Below are positions 1-10,303 of a stretch of 64,000 nucleotides of DNA, one piece after another; the first letter of the stretch is position 1; every line of letters starts with the position of its first letter. The translations under genes and the position numbers were made by a program. The notes beneath the pieces were generated by a model. It was not told the DNA's origin and ran no database searches. It saw nothing but the letters and a program-made list of their open reading frames with translations. The stretch spans positions 186,001 through 250,000 of the forward strand of contig OV277867.1 of assembly GCA_922989275.2 (NCBI GenBank), written 5' to 3'. Origin of the DNA: Gari tellinella (lineage: Eukaryota > Mollusca > Bivalvia > Cardiida > Psammobiidae).

Positions 1-103
1 ACTCCTTAAGAGCCATCTGATCGGGGATCTATACTATTTGTAAAGAACTCTATTATGCACTGTCACACTGTTGGTAAATGACGAGTATGTCGATCGTTTA
101 GTT

Positions 104-335
104 TAACCTTTCATGATCAAATAATTCGGGAGATTTTTACCCTTAACTGCTTTATTGTCGTCTGATTCAGTATTGTTGTCTGCATGACACGTTTTAAAGT
201 TAGATTTATCGTCGTATGACTTAATAAATATCGATAAGAGTGTCAAACAATTCGGGTCCTGATCAGACGCCACCAAAAAGGACCCACACTGTTTGCAAAT
301 GCGCTTTTAGGCGTCTTTGAGAGTGAAAGGGTTTT
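104..335 (-). repeat. Palindrome-core repeat, family B (GATCAGACGCC type)
   Basis: Dispersed repeat that also occurs near 30444-30850, 32700-32880, 58518-58765 and 59255-59465. Shared landmarks are a TTGTCGTCTG segment, an ATCGATAAGAGTGT segment, a CCTGATCAGACGCC half-palindrome and a terminal GAGTGAAAGGGTT. The palindrome centre is damaged here: the right arm is replaced by unrelated sequence. No coding potential is seen. Confidence 0.6.
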
Positions 336-356
336 AAACGATTCCAGTCTTCCTTT

Positions 357-676
357 TAGCGGAGCAGATAACCGTAACAACCTTTCACTTCCGGAAACAA
401 GTACCAAAATTGGCACACATACTCCTTGGGGTGGCTCTTTTGAAAAGAAAACCGCTGGTCGCTTGAAAATCCAATATGGCCGCAATTTTAAGATGGTCGC
501 CAAGGAATATACGGAAATATTGATTTTCGCCATAAATATGCAAATCCTTGTCTATTTAAATGGTATGTGTGTCAAATAATGCGTTTATGAAACATTAATG
601 TGCCAATGTTGGTGCTTGTTTCCGGAAGTGAAAGATTCTTCTGATATTTGCGACTATCTGCTCCACTATTTCCGTT
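357..676. mobile_element. Short inverted-repeat element
   Basis: An imperfect inverted repeat joins 359-420 to 598-672. The best-matching block contains CTTTCACTTCCGGAAACAAG on the left and its complement near 615-635, and GGAGCAGATA pairs with TATCTGCTCC at the outer edge. The interior of about 175 bp holds two GGCCGC/GGTCGC patches and no open frame of interest. It is probably a foldback-type MITE. No target duplication was found. Confidence 0.5.
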
Positions 677-695
677 ATGTCCCTTGCGAGAAGTA

Positions 696-1275
696 CAGTG
701 GGGAATACGTTATTCTCACATAACTACCCCTGTTTTCCATAGCGAACAACGATGACGAATATCCTTATCTCCAACATGTGTAAGATCACTTTGATGACGT
801 CACTATAACGTCACTATTTATAACGGCGTTTTGACGTCACCGGGGTTCCAAAAAATGCATATTGCTTTAATTTTTTTTAGCTTAAATCGTTGGTAATGTG
901 AGAAAAAGAATCTGTCACTCGTCGATGTTTAAGACAAGTTGATCTCAAACTCGTCTAGAATAGAAAAGTTATTAAGCTCGCCAAGGCTCGCTTAATAACA
1001 TTTCAATTCTAGACTCGTTTGAGATCAGCTTGTCTTAAACATCGACTCATGACAGATTCTATAATTTTTTTCCCGTTTAAACGCAAACGAAACGCAAACG
1101 AAACGCAAACGCAAAGCACTAACATTTAGAAAAGTATACTTTTTTGACAATTCTGACAATTCATATTTATCTTAGTGGCAAACAGTTTGGAGCCTGATCA
1201 GACGCCGGATAATAAAAGAAATAATAGTTTTCGCATAAACGCGTTTATTGGGAAAGAATAACGTTTTCTCCACTG
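696..1275. mobile_element. TA-flanked palindrome MITE (family A) split by a nested insertion
   Basis: The left end at 694-715 reads TA-CAGTGGGGAATACGTTATTC and the right end at 1250-1277 reads GGGAAAGAATAACGTTTTCT ... CACTG-TA, as in the intact copies at 2457 and 30057. Between about 716 and 1066 an unrelated stretch containing a foldback interrupts the left arm. The remaining body (1067-1275) has the usual AAACGCAAACG repeats and one half of the 65-bp palindrome; the second half is lost. Confidence 0.55.
903..1062. repeat. Long foldback hairpin nested in a MITE
   Basis: GAATCTGTCA(C)TCGTCGATG at about 908 pairs with CATCGACTCATGACAGATTC near 1040-1060, and GTTATTAAGC near 969 pairs with GCTTAATAAC near 990-1000. 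The arms are about 70 bp, with CTCGCCAAGGCTCG at the turn. Comparable hairpins lie at 26042-26140 and 36343-36436. No coding content is visible. Confidence 0.6.
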
Positions 1276-1399
1276 TAGTATTGTCATGATACAGCTTTCA
1301 CTGCCCTGACGTCATCAATTTTAAGCCATTGTCGTCTACTTTCATTCATCATATTTAAAGTTTAGGTATTTTGACTTACAGAAATATTGAAATGAGTAT

Positions 1400-1464
1400 C
1401 AAACCGTTGGGATCCTGATCAGACACCGCGTTACGCAGCTTCTGATCAAGATCCAAACTGTTTG
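1400..1464. repeat. 65-bp palindrome core, diverged copy
   Basis: Arms 1400-1431 and 1433-1464 flank a single T, the same 32-1-32 geometry as the better-preserved copies. Several arm positions no longer pair (CAAACCG against CTGTTTG, ACACC against GCTTC). It ends 45 bp before the acyl-CoA thioesterase exon. Confidence 0.65.
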
Positions 1465-1509
1465 CAAATAACCATGGTACTCTGGGTAAGACAGTCGGTT
1501 TTGTTTCAG

Positions 1510-1738
1510 TTATGGGAGAAGAACGTGCAGATTCTGCTCATAGTTGGCGGTGACGACCAATGTGTTGATCCTAACATACTACAGGGATATCAGCGACTTT
1601 TTCTCGCAAGAAAGAGACACACATGTGATTTGTTGTTTTATGAAGGCGCTGGGCATCTTATAGACCCACCATACGCGCCTCTATTTCGGTGTTCGAAGAG
1701 AAAGATGTCCATTTACCCGGGAGAACCAAGTAAACGTG
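1510..1738 (+). CDS. Acyl-CoA thioesterase / BAAT-family protein, penultimate coding exon (partial gene)
   Basis: The translation contains VQILLIVGGDDQCVDP and LLFYEGAGHLIDPPYAPL. These match the C-terminal half of the BAAT/ACOT alpha-beta hydrolase domain, which hydrolyses or transfers acyl groups from acyl-CoA. By family knowledge the Asp of GGDDQ and the His of GAGHLI are the acid and base of the Ser-Asp-His triad; the Ser exon is not in this window. The exon starts after a strong acceptor (TTTTGTTTCAG ending at 1509), and the frame is open from there. A GTAAAG donor at 1739 leaves one base of a split codon, which fits the phase of the exon at 3781. GTAAAC at 1730 gives the same phase and is an alternative. 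The earlier exons should lie left of the window. An ATG at 1474 upstream of the acceptor is not the gene start. Confidence 0.85.
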
Positions 1739-1832
1739 GTAAAGTTAACCTTTGCTATTACGACCATCCTAAAGTTTGCTATTGAAATGAGTAGTTTAGC
1801 TGGCAGATTTACAGGATATGTTTATACATATA

Positions 1833-2160
1833 CAGCGCTCTTTCTCTACAACAACAATCGCCTATGGGAGACTAATTTTGTGTTTGTTGTTCGGAGGGAG
1901 CTGTTATAGGGAGGGAGTATTAATACACACTATTATTTTTGCAAACAGTTTGAGCCCAGAACAGACGCCGCGTAACGCGTCGTCTGATCTGGATTCAATA
2001 TTTTTGCACTCGTCTTTATGTTTCTTCTCTCAAAATGCCCAATACGATATTGTAGCAGTGAAAACGTTACACATAATTGCCTTTTTGGGGAGAACAGCGG
2101 CAAGCGATATGATAAGAAGGGTATCGTTGTTCGGAACCCGTTGTGAGAAGGGAGAATTGT
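1833..2160. mobile_element. TA-flanked palindrome MITE, family C (CTCTCTACAACGA type)
   Basis: It begins TA-CAGCGCTC TTTCTCTACAAC, continues through the family's CTATGGGAGAC and TTGTTCGGAGGGAG segments, and carries a decayed palindrome near 1945-2009 (GCAAACAGTTTGAGCC). A GTTGTGAGAAGGGAGAATTG-TA segment near 2142-2161 may be the right end. It matches the better copy at 57015-57373. The open frames across it are repeat, not gene. Confidence 0.5.
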
Positions 2161-2456
2161 ACAAGCATCATCTAAAGCACTGCAGTGTTTGTCCGTACAG
2201 AAGATCATTTCATATGTAACCGAAAACAGTTCAGAACCCACAATGAGAAGCTGCGTCTTTATTAGCAGACACACTACTTAAAAATAGGTTACGTCAATAT
2301 TAAAGCAACGCAAAATGACCCTAAATAAACATTCTGCTTTACCATTTTAAACCTACTTTTCTGTCACACCTGTTTTTATAACTTCTTAAATTGGTTATCG
2401 CAATAGTAGGGGTTAAAGACTGTCTTCGTCTACCTGCACCACTAATACATTACATA

Positions 2457-2702
2457 CAGTGGAGAATCTGTTATTCTTTCCCGTTTAAACGCAAACGTAC
2501 GCAAACGCAAAACACTAAAACGTAGAAAAGTACAACTTTTTGACAATTCTGATAAATCAGGTTTATCTTGGTGGCAAACAGTTTGGAGCCTGATCAGACG
2601 CCGGGTTACCCGGCGTCTGATCTGGCTCCAAACTGTTTGTATTAGAAATAATAGTTTTAGCGTAAACGCGTTTATTGGGAAAGAATAACAGATTCTCCAC
2701 TA
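2457..2702. mobile_element. TA-flanked palindrome MITE, family A (complete)
   Basis: 246 bp with TIRs CAGTGGAGAATCTGTTATTC and its near complement at 2683-2702, bordered by TA on both sides. This is the target duplication and terminus style of Tc1/mariner elements. The body has CGTTTAAACGCAAACG on the left and CGTAAACGCGTTTATTGGGA on the right, and an almost perfect 65-bp palindrome at 2575-2639 (arms 32 bp, spacer T, one mismatch). It encodes no protein. Confidence 0.85.
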
Positions 2703-2704
2703 TA

Positions 2705-3390
2705 CATGTACACTATTGTTTACATACATATGCTTAAGAACACTTTAAACTTCCGTCTTCAAAGGGGATTTATTATGTCATGGCGCTATCAGTCTGTTCG
2801 TCAGTCCGGGTGCATACATCAATACTTCTGTGGCCAAATTAACTAGCAACACAAGTGAAAACTATTAACCTTGCCATCTCTTGTGACATTAACCAGGTAT
2901 TTTCTTGTGCTATTAACCTAGCCATTAGTGGAATGTTATCTTCTAGACCATTTCATTGCAAAGAATAAAACGTTTTGTTATTCGGCTAGCCTCGTGAAGA
3001 CAGATCACATAACACAAATGTTGTGAGGACGTCCGTCCTAATCCTAACCCGAACTTTTGCTTGTCCGCACTCTAACTAAAACAATGTACTATTATTCTTT
3101 TGAAAAACAGGAGTACGGTTTGTCGCTTATATTTTAATTCTTGTCAGCTTAAACCTATTATATTTAATATGTTTTACACGCAAATGCTTTATTTTATTCG
3201 GCGTGTTTTATTGCTTACTAACTGTATTTGAAAATGTATGCCAAACAGCTTGACATTAAGGGCTGTTTCATATGACAGAAATATATGAGTATATTGAATG
3301 AATACTCTCGTTAAAGGAGGCGACCTTTCACTGCCATTATGACATCATTAACCGTCACACACACTCACCAGCATAACATCGTCTGCCAAA
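2705..3390. other. Intronic sequence without recognised feature
   Basis: Intron of the thioesterase gene between two MITEs. AT-rich and without long open frames. Apart from short TG/CG-rich patches I see no repeat or coding signal. Confidence 0.5.
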
Positions 3391-3396
3391 ACGTCA

Positions 3397-3652
3397 TGGC
3401 TGACATTTCTCTGGATTTTTCCTCAATCTCCGGATTTTCCCCCAGTTCATGGTAGCTTAAAGCAGGTTGAAAGTAAAGCAGAATGCGCCCTAAGGCGCAT
3501 TCTGCTTTACTTACAGCCTGCTTTAAGAAGTCGCATGTCAACTAAACAATAAAAGGGCTATGGGGTAAAGGTACGATTCGTAAAATCGCACTTGAAAAAT
3601 GCACATTTGGAAATCTTAGGATTTTTCATGTCAACTTATGGCAGACCTGAAA
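3397..3652. mobile_element. CAGGGCTGCCAT-type MITE with GCTTTACTTTCAGCC hairpin (degraded ends)
   Basis: Same organisation as the intact copy at 13086-13341: TCTGGATTTTTCCTCAATC on the left, a hairpin at about 3460-3527 built on AAAGCAGAATGCGCC, then TTCGTAAAATCGCACTTG, and an ending ACTTATGGCAGACCTG. The outermost TIR bases are mutated. Confidence 0.65.
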
Positions 3653-3680
3653 CGTTTGACGTTTATGAGAAGGCGAAACA

Positions 3681-3737
3681 CGTTGGTTCCTGATCAGACG
3701 TTACACGATATCTGATCGGAATTCGAACAGTTCTTTA
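3681..3737. repeat. Decayed 65-bp palindrome core
   Basis: Half arms GGTTCCTGATCAGACG and ATCTGATCGGAATTCGAACAG face each other around a short centre. It ends about 44 bp before the splice acceptor of the last thioesterase exon. Confidence 0.5.
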
Positions 3738-3780
3738 AATTGAACTAGTTTATGTATCGGACTGTTTTTGCCTTTTTCAG

Positions 3781-3929
3781 AGGACATCGTTATATTGTGG
3801 GGAGGCCAGACAGAACAACATGCGCATGCACAAGAAGACTCGTGGAAACATATTATTGAACATTTCCGGAAGTATTTACACCCCAAAATAGAAAATTCGC
3901 AAACGCCGCATTGTACTCCAAAATTATAG
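3781..3929 (+). CDS. Acyl-CoA thioesterase / BAAT-family protein, last coding exon
   Basis: After a CTTTTTCAG acceptor the exon reads (E)DIVILWGGQTEQHAHAQEDS followed by WKHIIEHFRKYLHPK and stops with TAG at 3927-3929. WGG...HAxAQEDxW is the usual extreme C-terminus of BAAT/ACOT proteins, so this exon completes the gene begun at 1510 and agrees with it in phase (two leading bases). The last three residues are PKL, a weak variant of the peroxisomal PTS1 tripeptide. Vertebrate relatives end in SQL or AKL, so peroxisomal location is plausible but inferred. The intron (1739-3780) holds several MITEs. Confidence 0.85.
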
Positions 3930-3953
3930 AAGTGATATAAATTGCATCTGTTA

Positions 3954-3959
3954 AATAAA
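3954..3959 (+). promoter_or_regulatory. AATAAA polyadenylation signal of the thioesterase gene
   Basis: A canonical AATAAA lies 25 bp after the TAG at 3927-3929, implying a very short 3' UTR. Another AATAAA occurs further down near 4200, so a longer transcript end is possible. Confidence 0.5.
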
Positions 3960-4880
3960 CGGGACACATTGGTTTAAACTCATCCATGAAGCTGTCAGTA
4001 GACAGTTCCAATTTCCAATTAAGTTTAGTCCATTTATGACTATTTAGGCTTGATACTTTACAACATATTACAAAAATGACCAACAGTGCCCACCCTGATC
4101 AGAGGGCTTCTACAGGATTCCTCTTCGCATATATACATGTTTGTAAAAGACAACAATTGCTTTACTCGTCGCTATGAATGTGTTAATGATCTCCAGAGAC
4201 AAAATAAATGCAACAGAAGTATCTTTTGTTTGGGTAATTATTTGTAGCCAATTGTAGCATACACTGGGTCCAGAGCATTTGTTAAAATATAATTTATCTA
4301 AAAGTATGTCTAAGACTGCTTAACTATAAAAGTGTATCACCATATCAGTTAAGGTTGTTGATTAAAATGCTAACTCGTACGAATTTAGCCCAAGAACCGG
4401 CCCGTTACCCGATACTGGTTTTAAGTGGTGATCGTGTTCTAAAACCCTTCTAACTATTATTTTGGTTTCAAAAGTAGCTTTTATCAACTCAGTGAACTCT
4501 AGCGACGAGTATGCTTGTCACTTACAAACAAGCTATGTGTGCAAAGTACATGCGTACTTAGCAAATAATGTAGAGAAAGATAAGATATCTCTGTGATCTG
4601 GGTCTGCACTGTTTGTAAGTTTGTAATAAAAGCAATAAATAACCTCAAATAGACTTAATTGAAACTGGATGAGTATATTAACAGCTTAAGGAGTGAATGA
4701 GTTAACTCGCATGATGAGGTCATGTGACTATCATGACAAACCTATCAGCAAAATTATTCCAAATATCTGTTTGCATAAATTATGACTGTAAACTAAAGGT
4801 ACTGTGCCTATTTTTACCCTTTGTGCAAATGTGAATACTGACACTTATCTTCTTGTACTGCACACATCGCATTCTGAATC
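3960..4880. other. Intergenic stretch, only small repeat remnants
   Basis: Contains a half-hairpin CCTGATCAGAGGGCTTC near 4092 (a variant core in which ACGCC is replaced by GGGC) and otherwise featureless AT-rich sequence. No convincing exon was seen on either strand. Confidence 0.45.
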
Positions 4881-5127
4881 TGGGACCCGTTTCATAAAAC
4901 TTCTTACGACAAATGTTTTCGTAAGTCAAAACTTTAAAAAAACATTTAATTTGTGATTTCTCCATCTAATCCTGTCTTGTCACATCTTTTTGGAATCGTC
5001 TTTTCAAGACGATTCCAAAAAAGATGTCACAATACAGGATTAGATGGAGAAATAAATAATAAATGATACTTTTATAATCTGACTTACGACAACATTTGTC
5101 GTAAGAAGTTTTATGAAACGGACCCCA
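4881..5127. mobile_element. GGGCCCGTTTCATAAAACTT-type foldback MITE
   Basis: Outer TIR TGGGACCCGTTTCATAAAAC pairs with TTTTATGAAACGGACCCCA. Inside lie a second inverted pair (TTACGACAAATG / CATTTGTCGTAA) and a third, central hairpin around TTTGGAATCGTCTTTT at about 4988-5020 nested in GATGGAGAAAT / ATTTCTCCATC. GAATC (possibly GAATCTG) flanks both sides and is the likely target duplication. Related copies are at 6101, 11782 and 29668. Confidence 0.7.
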
Positions 5128-5549
5128 GAATCTGAATGTATACGTTGTAGACACCAAATATGGCTTTCACACGAAATTGCACATTATCAGTGCATGTTTG
5201 GCCTACATTCGTGTAGATTCTGATGATGTATCCTTAGTGAAATGGACATTTACAGAGTATACTTAGTGAAAACGTTAACAGAATGTGAATGTGGAAATTT
5301 ATAGTGAGGCATGATATGAGCTTTTAAGGTGCACTCAGTTATGATAATTGACATGCTTTGAACCTGGTTAAAGTGTTGAGCTATTTATGCAATAGAACTC
5401 GCTATATAGCTATGTGTACTGATTAAACTTTTACATTACGTTAGAATTTATTAGTGTTGAAGAAATAAAAATGTTAATATCAAGATACTTTGTTTATGCA
5501 AGGCGATCCATCTTGTTAGATACAACAGAATAGTTGTCCAGAGGACAGA

Positions 5550-6330
5550 GCTGTGCAACTTGTTTGTGGTTATAAATTGACGGTCATGACATCCGTTTCT
5601 CGTGATGGTAGAGAGTTTAATGTAGCCAGAAATATGTCATTCTCTTTGGCGTGCATTAGTGATCAGTCGGTAGAGGTTGAAAGAGATAGTGTTCGCTCAG
5701 GAGAAGTTGCCCGTAGAAGTATTGTACATGCAAATTGGTTGACAGGGAAGAGACAACTGTCTTAGTTGAGGTCAGAAATTTTCCCCTGTCAAGGATTTGT
5801 GTAGACATGACTTTTTAACTGGTCAAGTAGAAGCTCTTTGTGCAGAACGCTATGTATACGACTTTATTATAGGAAATATACCTACTGAGTCAGAGATGCT
5901 TCAGATGCTGATTTGAGTTGGGAACCTAGTTGGCATTTAGTTTCAAATGGTTTGTAAGTTCACGTAGTTGATAAAGATACAGAAAATGAGTTTTCAGAAG
6001 AGTTTTTTCAGGGGCTGTTGAGACCAGGACACAGAAAGCCAAGGTAGGTAAACTCACAAACTGACATGTTGTAAACCCAATAAATTATGTTAGTACATCA
6101 GGGGCCCGTTTTACTAAACAACTTACGCAAAATATTTGCGTAAGTCAAAATTTCAAATTTTAATTTATATTTTTTATTATCACTGGCTATTTGCTGTTTG
6201 CAAACGTTTAAGATCGAAAATTAAGAGTTAAACGAGTTTGACTTACGCAAAATTTTTGCGTAAGTTGTTTAGTAAAACGGGCCCCAGAAATTAGACTTGC
6301 ACAAGAGGCGCACAGAAGCTTAGATAAGGG
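5550..6330 (+). pseudogene. Decayed Ty3/gypsy-type retrotransposon fragment (protease region)
   Basis: Reading across frames gives SDQSVEVERDSVRSGEVARR, then after a frame change LTGKETTVLVEVRNFPLSRI, then LTGQVEALCAERYVYDFIIG NIP and later VETRTQKAK. This order (a DTGC-like region, LTG...CVDTP-like, VEALC...YDLIIGNIPG, then TRAQAxK) is typical of the aspartic-protease-to-RT linker of mollusc Ty3/gypsy polyproteins, from memory of the family. At least two frameshifts and several stops make it dead. A MITE (6101-6285) interrupts its end, and LAQEAHRSL resumes after it. No LTRs are recognised. Confidence 0.5.
6101..6285. mobile_element. GGGGCCCGTTTTACT foldback MITE
   Basis: 185 bp with near-perfect ends GGGGCCCGTTTTACTAAACA and TGTTTAGTAAAACGGGCCCC. 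Inside them ACTTACGCAAAATATTTGCG TAAGT is an inner palindrome repeated at both ends. It belongs with the 4881 family but has a different inner sequence. It sits inside the gypsy remnant. Confidence 0.75.
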
Positions 6331-6339
6331 TGGCAGCTA

Positions 6340-7425
6340 TTGGTAAAAAGATGAAAGGCAAATATTACTCAATACATGTTGTCTACAAATTTGACCTGCT
6401 TATTTTTATCATGTACTTATATCCTGGATTTCAATTCAAAATGACATTGCATGAATTGTTGGCAAAATCTTAATGGTAACCACATTTTTTATTGTAAAAG
6501 GCCTTTTAGCTGTTTTGTTTTGTCAGCGTATGGCTGCTCAAAGCAGAGATGAGTGAAAGTAGATTGTTTTACTTTAACATTACTTTTAGCTACTATTAAA
6601 CTAAAGAAAGGGATTCATCTTTGATTCCTTTACCATGACAGTGTCAACTATGATTGTATTGGAGTTTTACGTCACACCAACAGTATCTAGTTAGAGGACC
6701 TACCGTCTCAGCGGAATTTATTTCACATGTTGTCCATAACGTAGCTCTTGATAGGCAGTGAATCTACAGATGTTTAAGTTTAAACATTATTTCCTTAACA
6801 TCGATTATGAAACAAACTACATTAACTTATACAAATCGCTCTCAATGGCTCGAATGGTGGCGTATATGGTCATTTCTATGGAAGGAAACCAGAGTGCCCG
6901 GAGACAACCCATGTGTAGTTGTGTTTGTGTTTTAGCGTGTGTGTCTGTGTCAACAAGATTATCTATATGTCAGTATGTAAACACAACTTGTCACATTTTC
7001 AAACAATTGTCATTTGTAAATTTCATTGCATTTTTATGACGTTTAGTTTTGTTTAAATGGGATTGAGTTGTGTCATGTGTAGTGCATATATACATAAAGG
7101 TACAAACGACCAAAATGAACTTTATGTACTCGCCGTTCCAGATGATTTGCCTACAGGTTCAAAAACCGTTATACGTTAGTTGGTAACACATTTTTTCAAT
7201 GCTCTATCAACATGCAATATTAAACACCATCAAATGGTGTACCTATTATAAATTGCAATACATACCTGTTTTCCAAGCATGCGAAAACGCCAATGAATAC
7301 ATTTTGAATGGTGATTGTGTGACAGCCATTCGGTTATGCAACACCTGCACATACAGAAGTATTTTCTATTTAACTCTTTCAACACCATAGATCTCTTAAA
7401 AATATACTCATTACATTGCATACAG
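6340..7425. other. No recognised feature
   Basis: AT-rich intergenic DNA with short open frames that resemble no protein I know and show no coding bias. A TGTGTTTGTGTTTTAGCGTG TG-rich patch lies near 6920. Confidence 0.4.
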
Positions 7426-7426
7426 T

Positions 7427-7480
7427 GGCGACCCAGATCAAAGAGCTCCTATAGGAGCCCCCTGATCAGAGTGTACATTG
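7427..7480. repeat. GATCA-AGAGCTCCTATAGGAGC variant hairpin
   Basis: CCCAGATCAAAGAGCTCCTA is followed by TAGGAGCCCCCTGATCAG. This is a second version of the palindrome core in which the GACGCC block is replaced by GAGCTCC/GGAGCCC. Similar cores lie at 26528-26565 and 60975-61040. One flank, TACAGTGGCGACC, resembles a CAGTGG TIR. Confidence 0.5.
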
Positions 7481-7694
7481 TTTACCAATTTAGAGCAGTA
7501 TTAAACAAACTATCCCACAATCCAGGCATACTGGGTCATGCTTTGGTAACTAAAATGATCCCCAAGGGGGCCTAATAAGCCACAAAAGTTAAAAATTGCT
7601 GAAAGATTTAAAAGAGCCAAACTCAACCACATGTCTACAATATGAATACAATAGAATTCTAAGACTTTCTAGATTCAAGAAAATTCCAGTGGCC

Positions 7695-7765
7695 AAAGTT
7701 TTGAGCTTGATTAGACGCCGAGTTACTCAGTGTATGATCTGGTTTTAATCGTTGTGCACTTGTTA
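7695..7765. repeat. Decayed 65-bp palindrome core
   Basis: GTTTTGAGCTTGATTAGACG CCGAGTTACTC is followed by a mutated right arm (AGTGTATGATCTGGTTTTAA). The GAGTTACTC centre is that of the CGAG subfamily also seen at 54645 and 59621. Confidence 0.5.
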
Positions 7766-8036
7766 TCACTTATATAACCCTTCGCCTGCTCTGCTATTAA
7801 CGTGTATTGACCCCTTTTTTGAAAACTAATATAAACCCTGATAATACAGCCCCTGAAAGAGCAGTCTGATCAGTTTTCTGTGCTATTTTCTCAGGAGATG
7901 TGTCTGACATGAGTCTATGCTCTTATCTGGGTGATTTTATTTTCTGTTTGTCGGTCTATCTGTGTCTGTCAACACCTTGGGCATGACCTTTGAAATATAT
8001 ATGATATCCGGCAAACAAAAAATGACAGTAGTATTA

Positions 8037-8115
8037 TAAATATTTACATTCACCCTGTAAAGTCTTTATGTAATCGTATTAAAATGAACCTACAAATCGG
8101 AACTGGTTTCAGCCA
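8037..8115. repeat. Dispersed repeat shared in inverse orientation with 36236-36345
   Basis: TTTACATTCACCCTGTAAAG and the following TCTTTATGTAATCGTATTAA, then TGAACCTAC and AACTGGTTTCAGCCAGTT, reappear as the reverse complement near 36240-36340. AACTGG..CCAGTT is a small palindrome. The family is unidentified. Confidence 0.5.
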
Positions 8116-8448
8116 GTTAGAAAAGGGCGGAGTCCGCCGTCCAATTCTGATGTTTAATTCAAAATACAACAAACGACACAGCCTCAAATCTCATTTCAAC
8201 AGAAAATGTCATTGGGATTTATAAGTAGCGTCAATTTCCCCCCGATCAAGCCTCTATTTGAATTGACGAGATTTGCTGTTTGATCCAAGCGCTGATTAGT
8301 TGAGAGGATGGACCCGACCAATCAGCGTTCAGGTAAAGCATTTAGACGATTGTTTTCGATCGACACCGTTGAATACTATTAGGAAAGTAGATTTACATAT
8401 TGTAATGGTACATTTTTAATTTTGAGACTGTGTCGTTGGTTGTTTTTA

Positions 8449-9236
8449 GCTCAAGGTGAGCTTTTGTGGTCGGTCTTTGTCCGGCGTCCGTCGTCGTGCG
8501 TCGTGCGTTGTTCGTCGTGTGTCAACAATTTCTTCAAACATCTTCTTCTTCAAAACTACTGATCTGATTGCAACCAAACTTCACAGGAATGTTCCTTGGA
8601 TCAAGCTCTTTCAAAATTATTCAAAGAATTTGAAACAATGCAGAACTCTGGTTGCCATGGCAACCAAAGTGAAAAAATAAGGAAATCTTAAAAAATCTTC
8701 TTGTCTGAAACCACAAGGGCCAGAGCTTAGATATTTGGCACATAGCATCATCTATAGGTCCTCTATGAAAGGTGTTCAAATTTTGCCCCTGGGGTTAAAA
8801 TTGGCCCCGCCCCGGGGGTCACCATTTTACATAGAGTTATATAGTGAAATGTTCAAACATCTTTTTCTCTGAAACCAATATGACCATAGCTTTGATATTT
8901 GGCATGGTATAACTTCTAGAGGTATTTGACATATATTGTTGAATTGGTTCCGGTCCGTTGCATATCTGGGTCACCGGAGCTCAAAATAGATTTTTTCCAA
9001 TGAAAACTTCAAAAATCTTCTTGTCTGAAACCATAGTACACTGAGTTTAGATATTTTGCACATATCATCGTCTACAGGTCCTCTATCTTAGTTGTTCAAA
9101 TTTTGCCCCTGGGGTCAAAATTTGCCCCGCCCTGGGGGTCACCTTTTACAAATCTTCTTTTATGAAATCACGCGACCCATCCTTGTGTCACCATGGTCAG
9201 GTGAGCGATCAAGGGCCATTCTGGCCCTCTTGTTTT
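8449..9236. repeat. Dispersed mollusc-type repeat with internal ~180-bp tandem units
   Basis: It opens AGCTCAAGGTGAGC, then a GTCCGGCGTCCGTCGTCGTG CGTCG patch, and ends GGTCAGGTGAGCGATCAAGG GCCATTCTGGCCCTCTTG. Inside, the block AATCTTCTTGTCTGAAACCA ... AGATATTTGGCACA ... GGTCCTCTAT ... GTTCAAATTTTGCCCCTGGG GT recurs about every 180 bp, three times in decaying form. From memory this organisation is common in bivalve genomes. The short open frame at 8456-8680 is part of the repeat. Confidence 0.65.
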
Positions 9237-9361
9237 AAATAAACATCAGAATCGGACCTTATATATCATTTCTTAAAAGCAACGGGCACAAAACAGGACC
9301 GATACAGCTCGCGGATAAGATTTGAATGTCGAAGTGGAGTTGAGACCCGGGCCATAGGTTT

Positions 9362-10303
9362 GGTAGTGACTAGGGGTACGTGACCGTACCTCTAATATTT
9401 GAAATTAGCGGCACGGTCACGTACCCCTAGCGAGCCCTGTGAGGGTTGACTAGGGGTATGTGAGTCGTTTAAACTATGTAGCAACACATTATTTTGCCTG
9501 CAGATACGTTTTTGATGCTAATATTAATAATCTCTAATTTCTACCTTTACTTGTGGATATTTATTGGAGAAAAACAAAGAAACTTCGATAAATATTCCCG
9601 ACCCAACTTGTTCTCACGGCAGCGATGAGAATAGATGTATTCCGCACACATGTATAGGGTTAATTATCGTCAGATAGTTACAGATACGCCCGATATCTGA
9701 AAATCCGCGATCAATGTTAAGTTTTTTTCTTAAAAATTTGATTCAAAGGTAACTTTATATAATAAGTATTTTGGAAATTACTGCTGTTGTAGCTTCCTAA
9801 CTTAGCGTTGAAAATAAAGTGGTAGATCTGAGAAAATGAAAACTATCGAAGCTTCGGCTCCCATCAAGTATCGAAACATGTTGGTTAATGACCTACACAA
9901 ATCAACTCGAAAAACACGTTTGACAATTGATCGCAATTAAACATTGCAATTATTCTAAACAAAGCATTGGATATTTATACATGTTTGTAAAAATGTGTGA
10001 ACGTTCTTTATTCATAGGTAGATCTATATAGTTTTCGCAGCCGTGAAAAACAATGCCGATTGGAATTTTTTTAATGAAGTATCTTTGCTTTAATGCGTTA
10101 AACAGTCAGAATAGAAGGTTGAAATGAGACATAATTAACATTAGCATCGATATTAACGTATCTGCAGACACAATAAAGTGTTGCTATATAGTGTTTTGGA
10201 CTCACGTACCCCTAGTCAACCCTGACAGGGCTCGTTAGGCTTACGTGACCGTACCGCTAATTTCAAATATTAGAGGTACGGTCACGTACCCCTAGTCACT
10301 ACC
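9362..10303. mobile_element. Mutator-like non-autonomous element with 9-bp target duplication
   Basis: TIRs of about 105 bp (9362-9467 and 10198-10303) start GGTAGTGACTAGGGGTACGT and match almost base for base. CATAGGTTT flanks the element on both sides (9353-9361 and 10304-10312), a 9-bp duplication as made by MULEs. Each TIR is itself palindromic: GGGGTACGTGACCGTACC ... GGCACGGTCACGTACCCC (9373-9429). The ~730-bp interior has no open frame of note, so a transposase would have to come from elsewhere. Confidence 0.85.

Noticed and set aside
1818..2219. 133-residue plus-strand open frame as a gene
   Set aside because: It runs across a family C MITE, including its palindrome. Matching sequence elsewhere in the window is clearly repeat.
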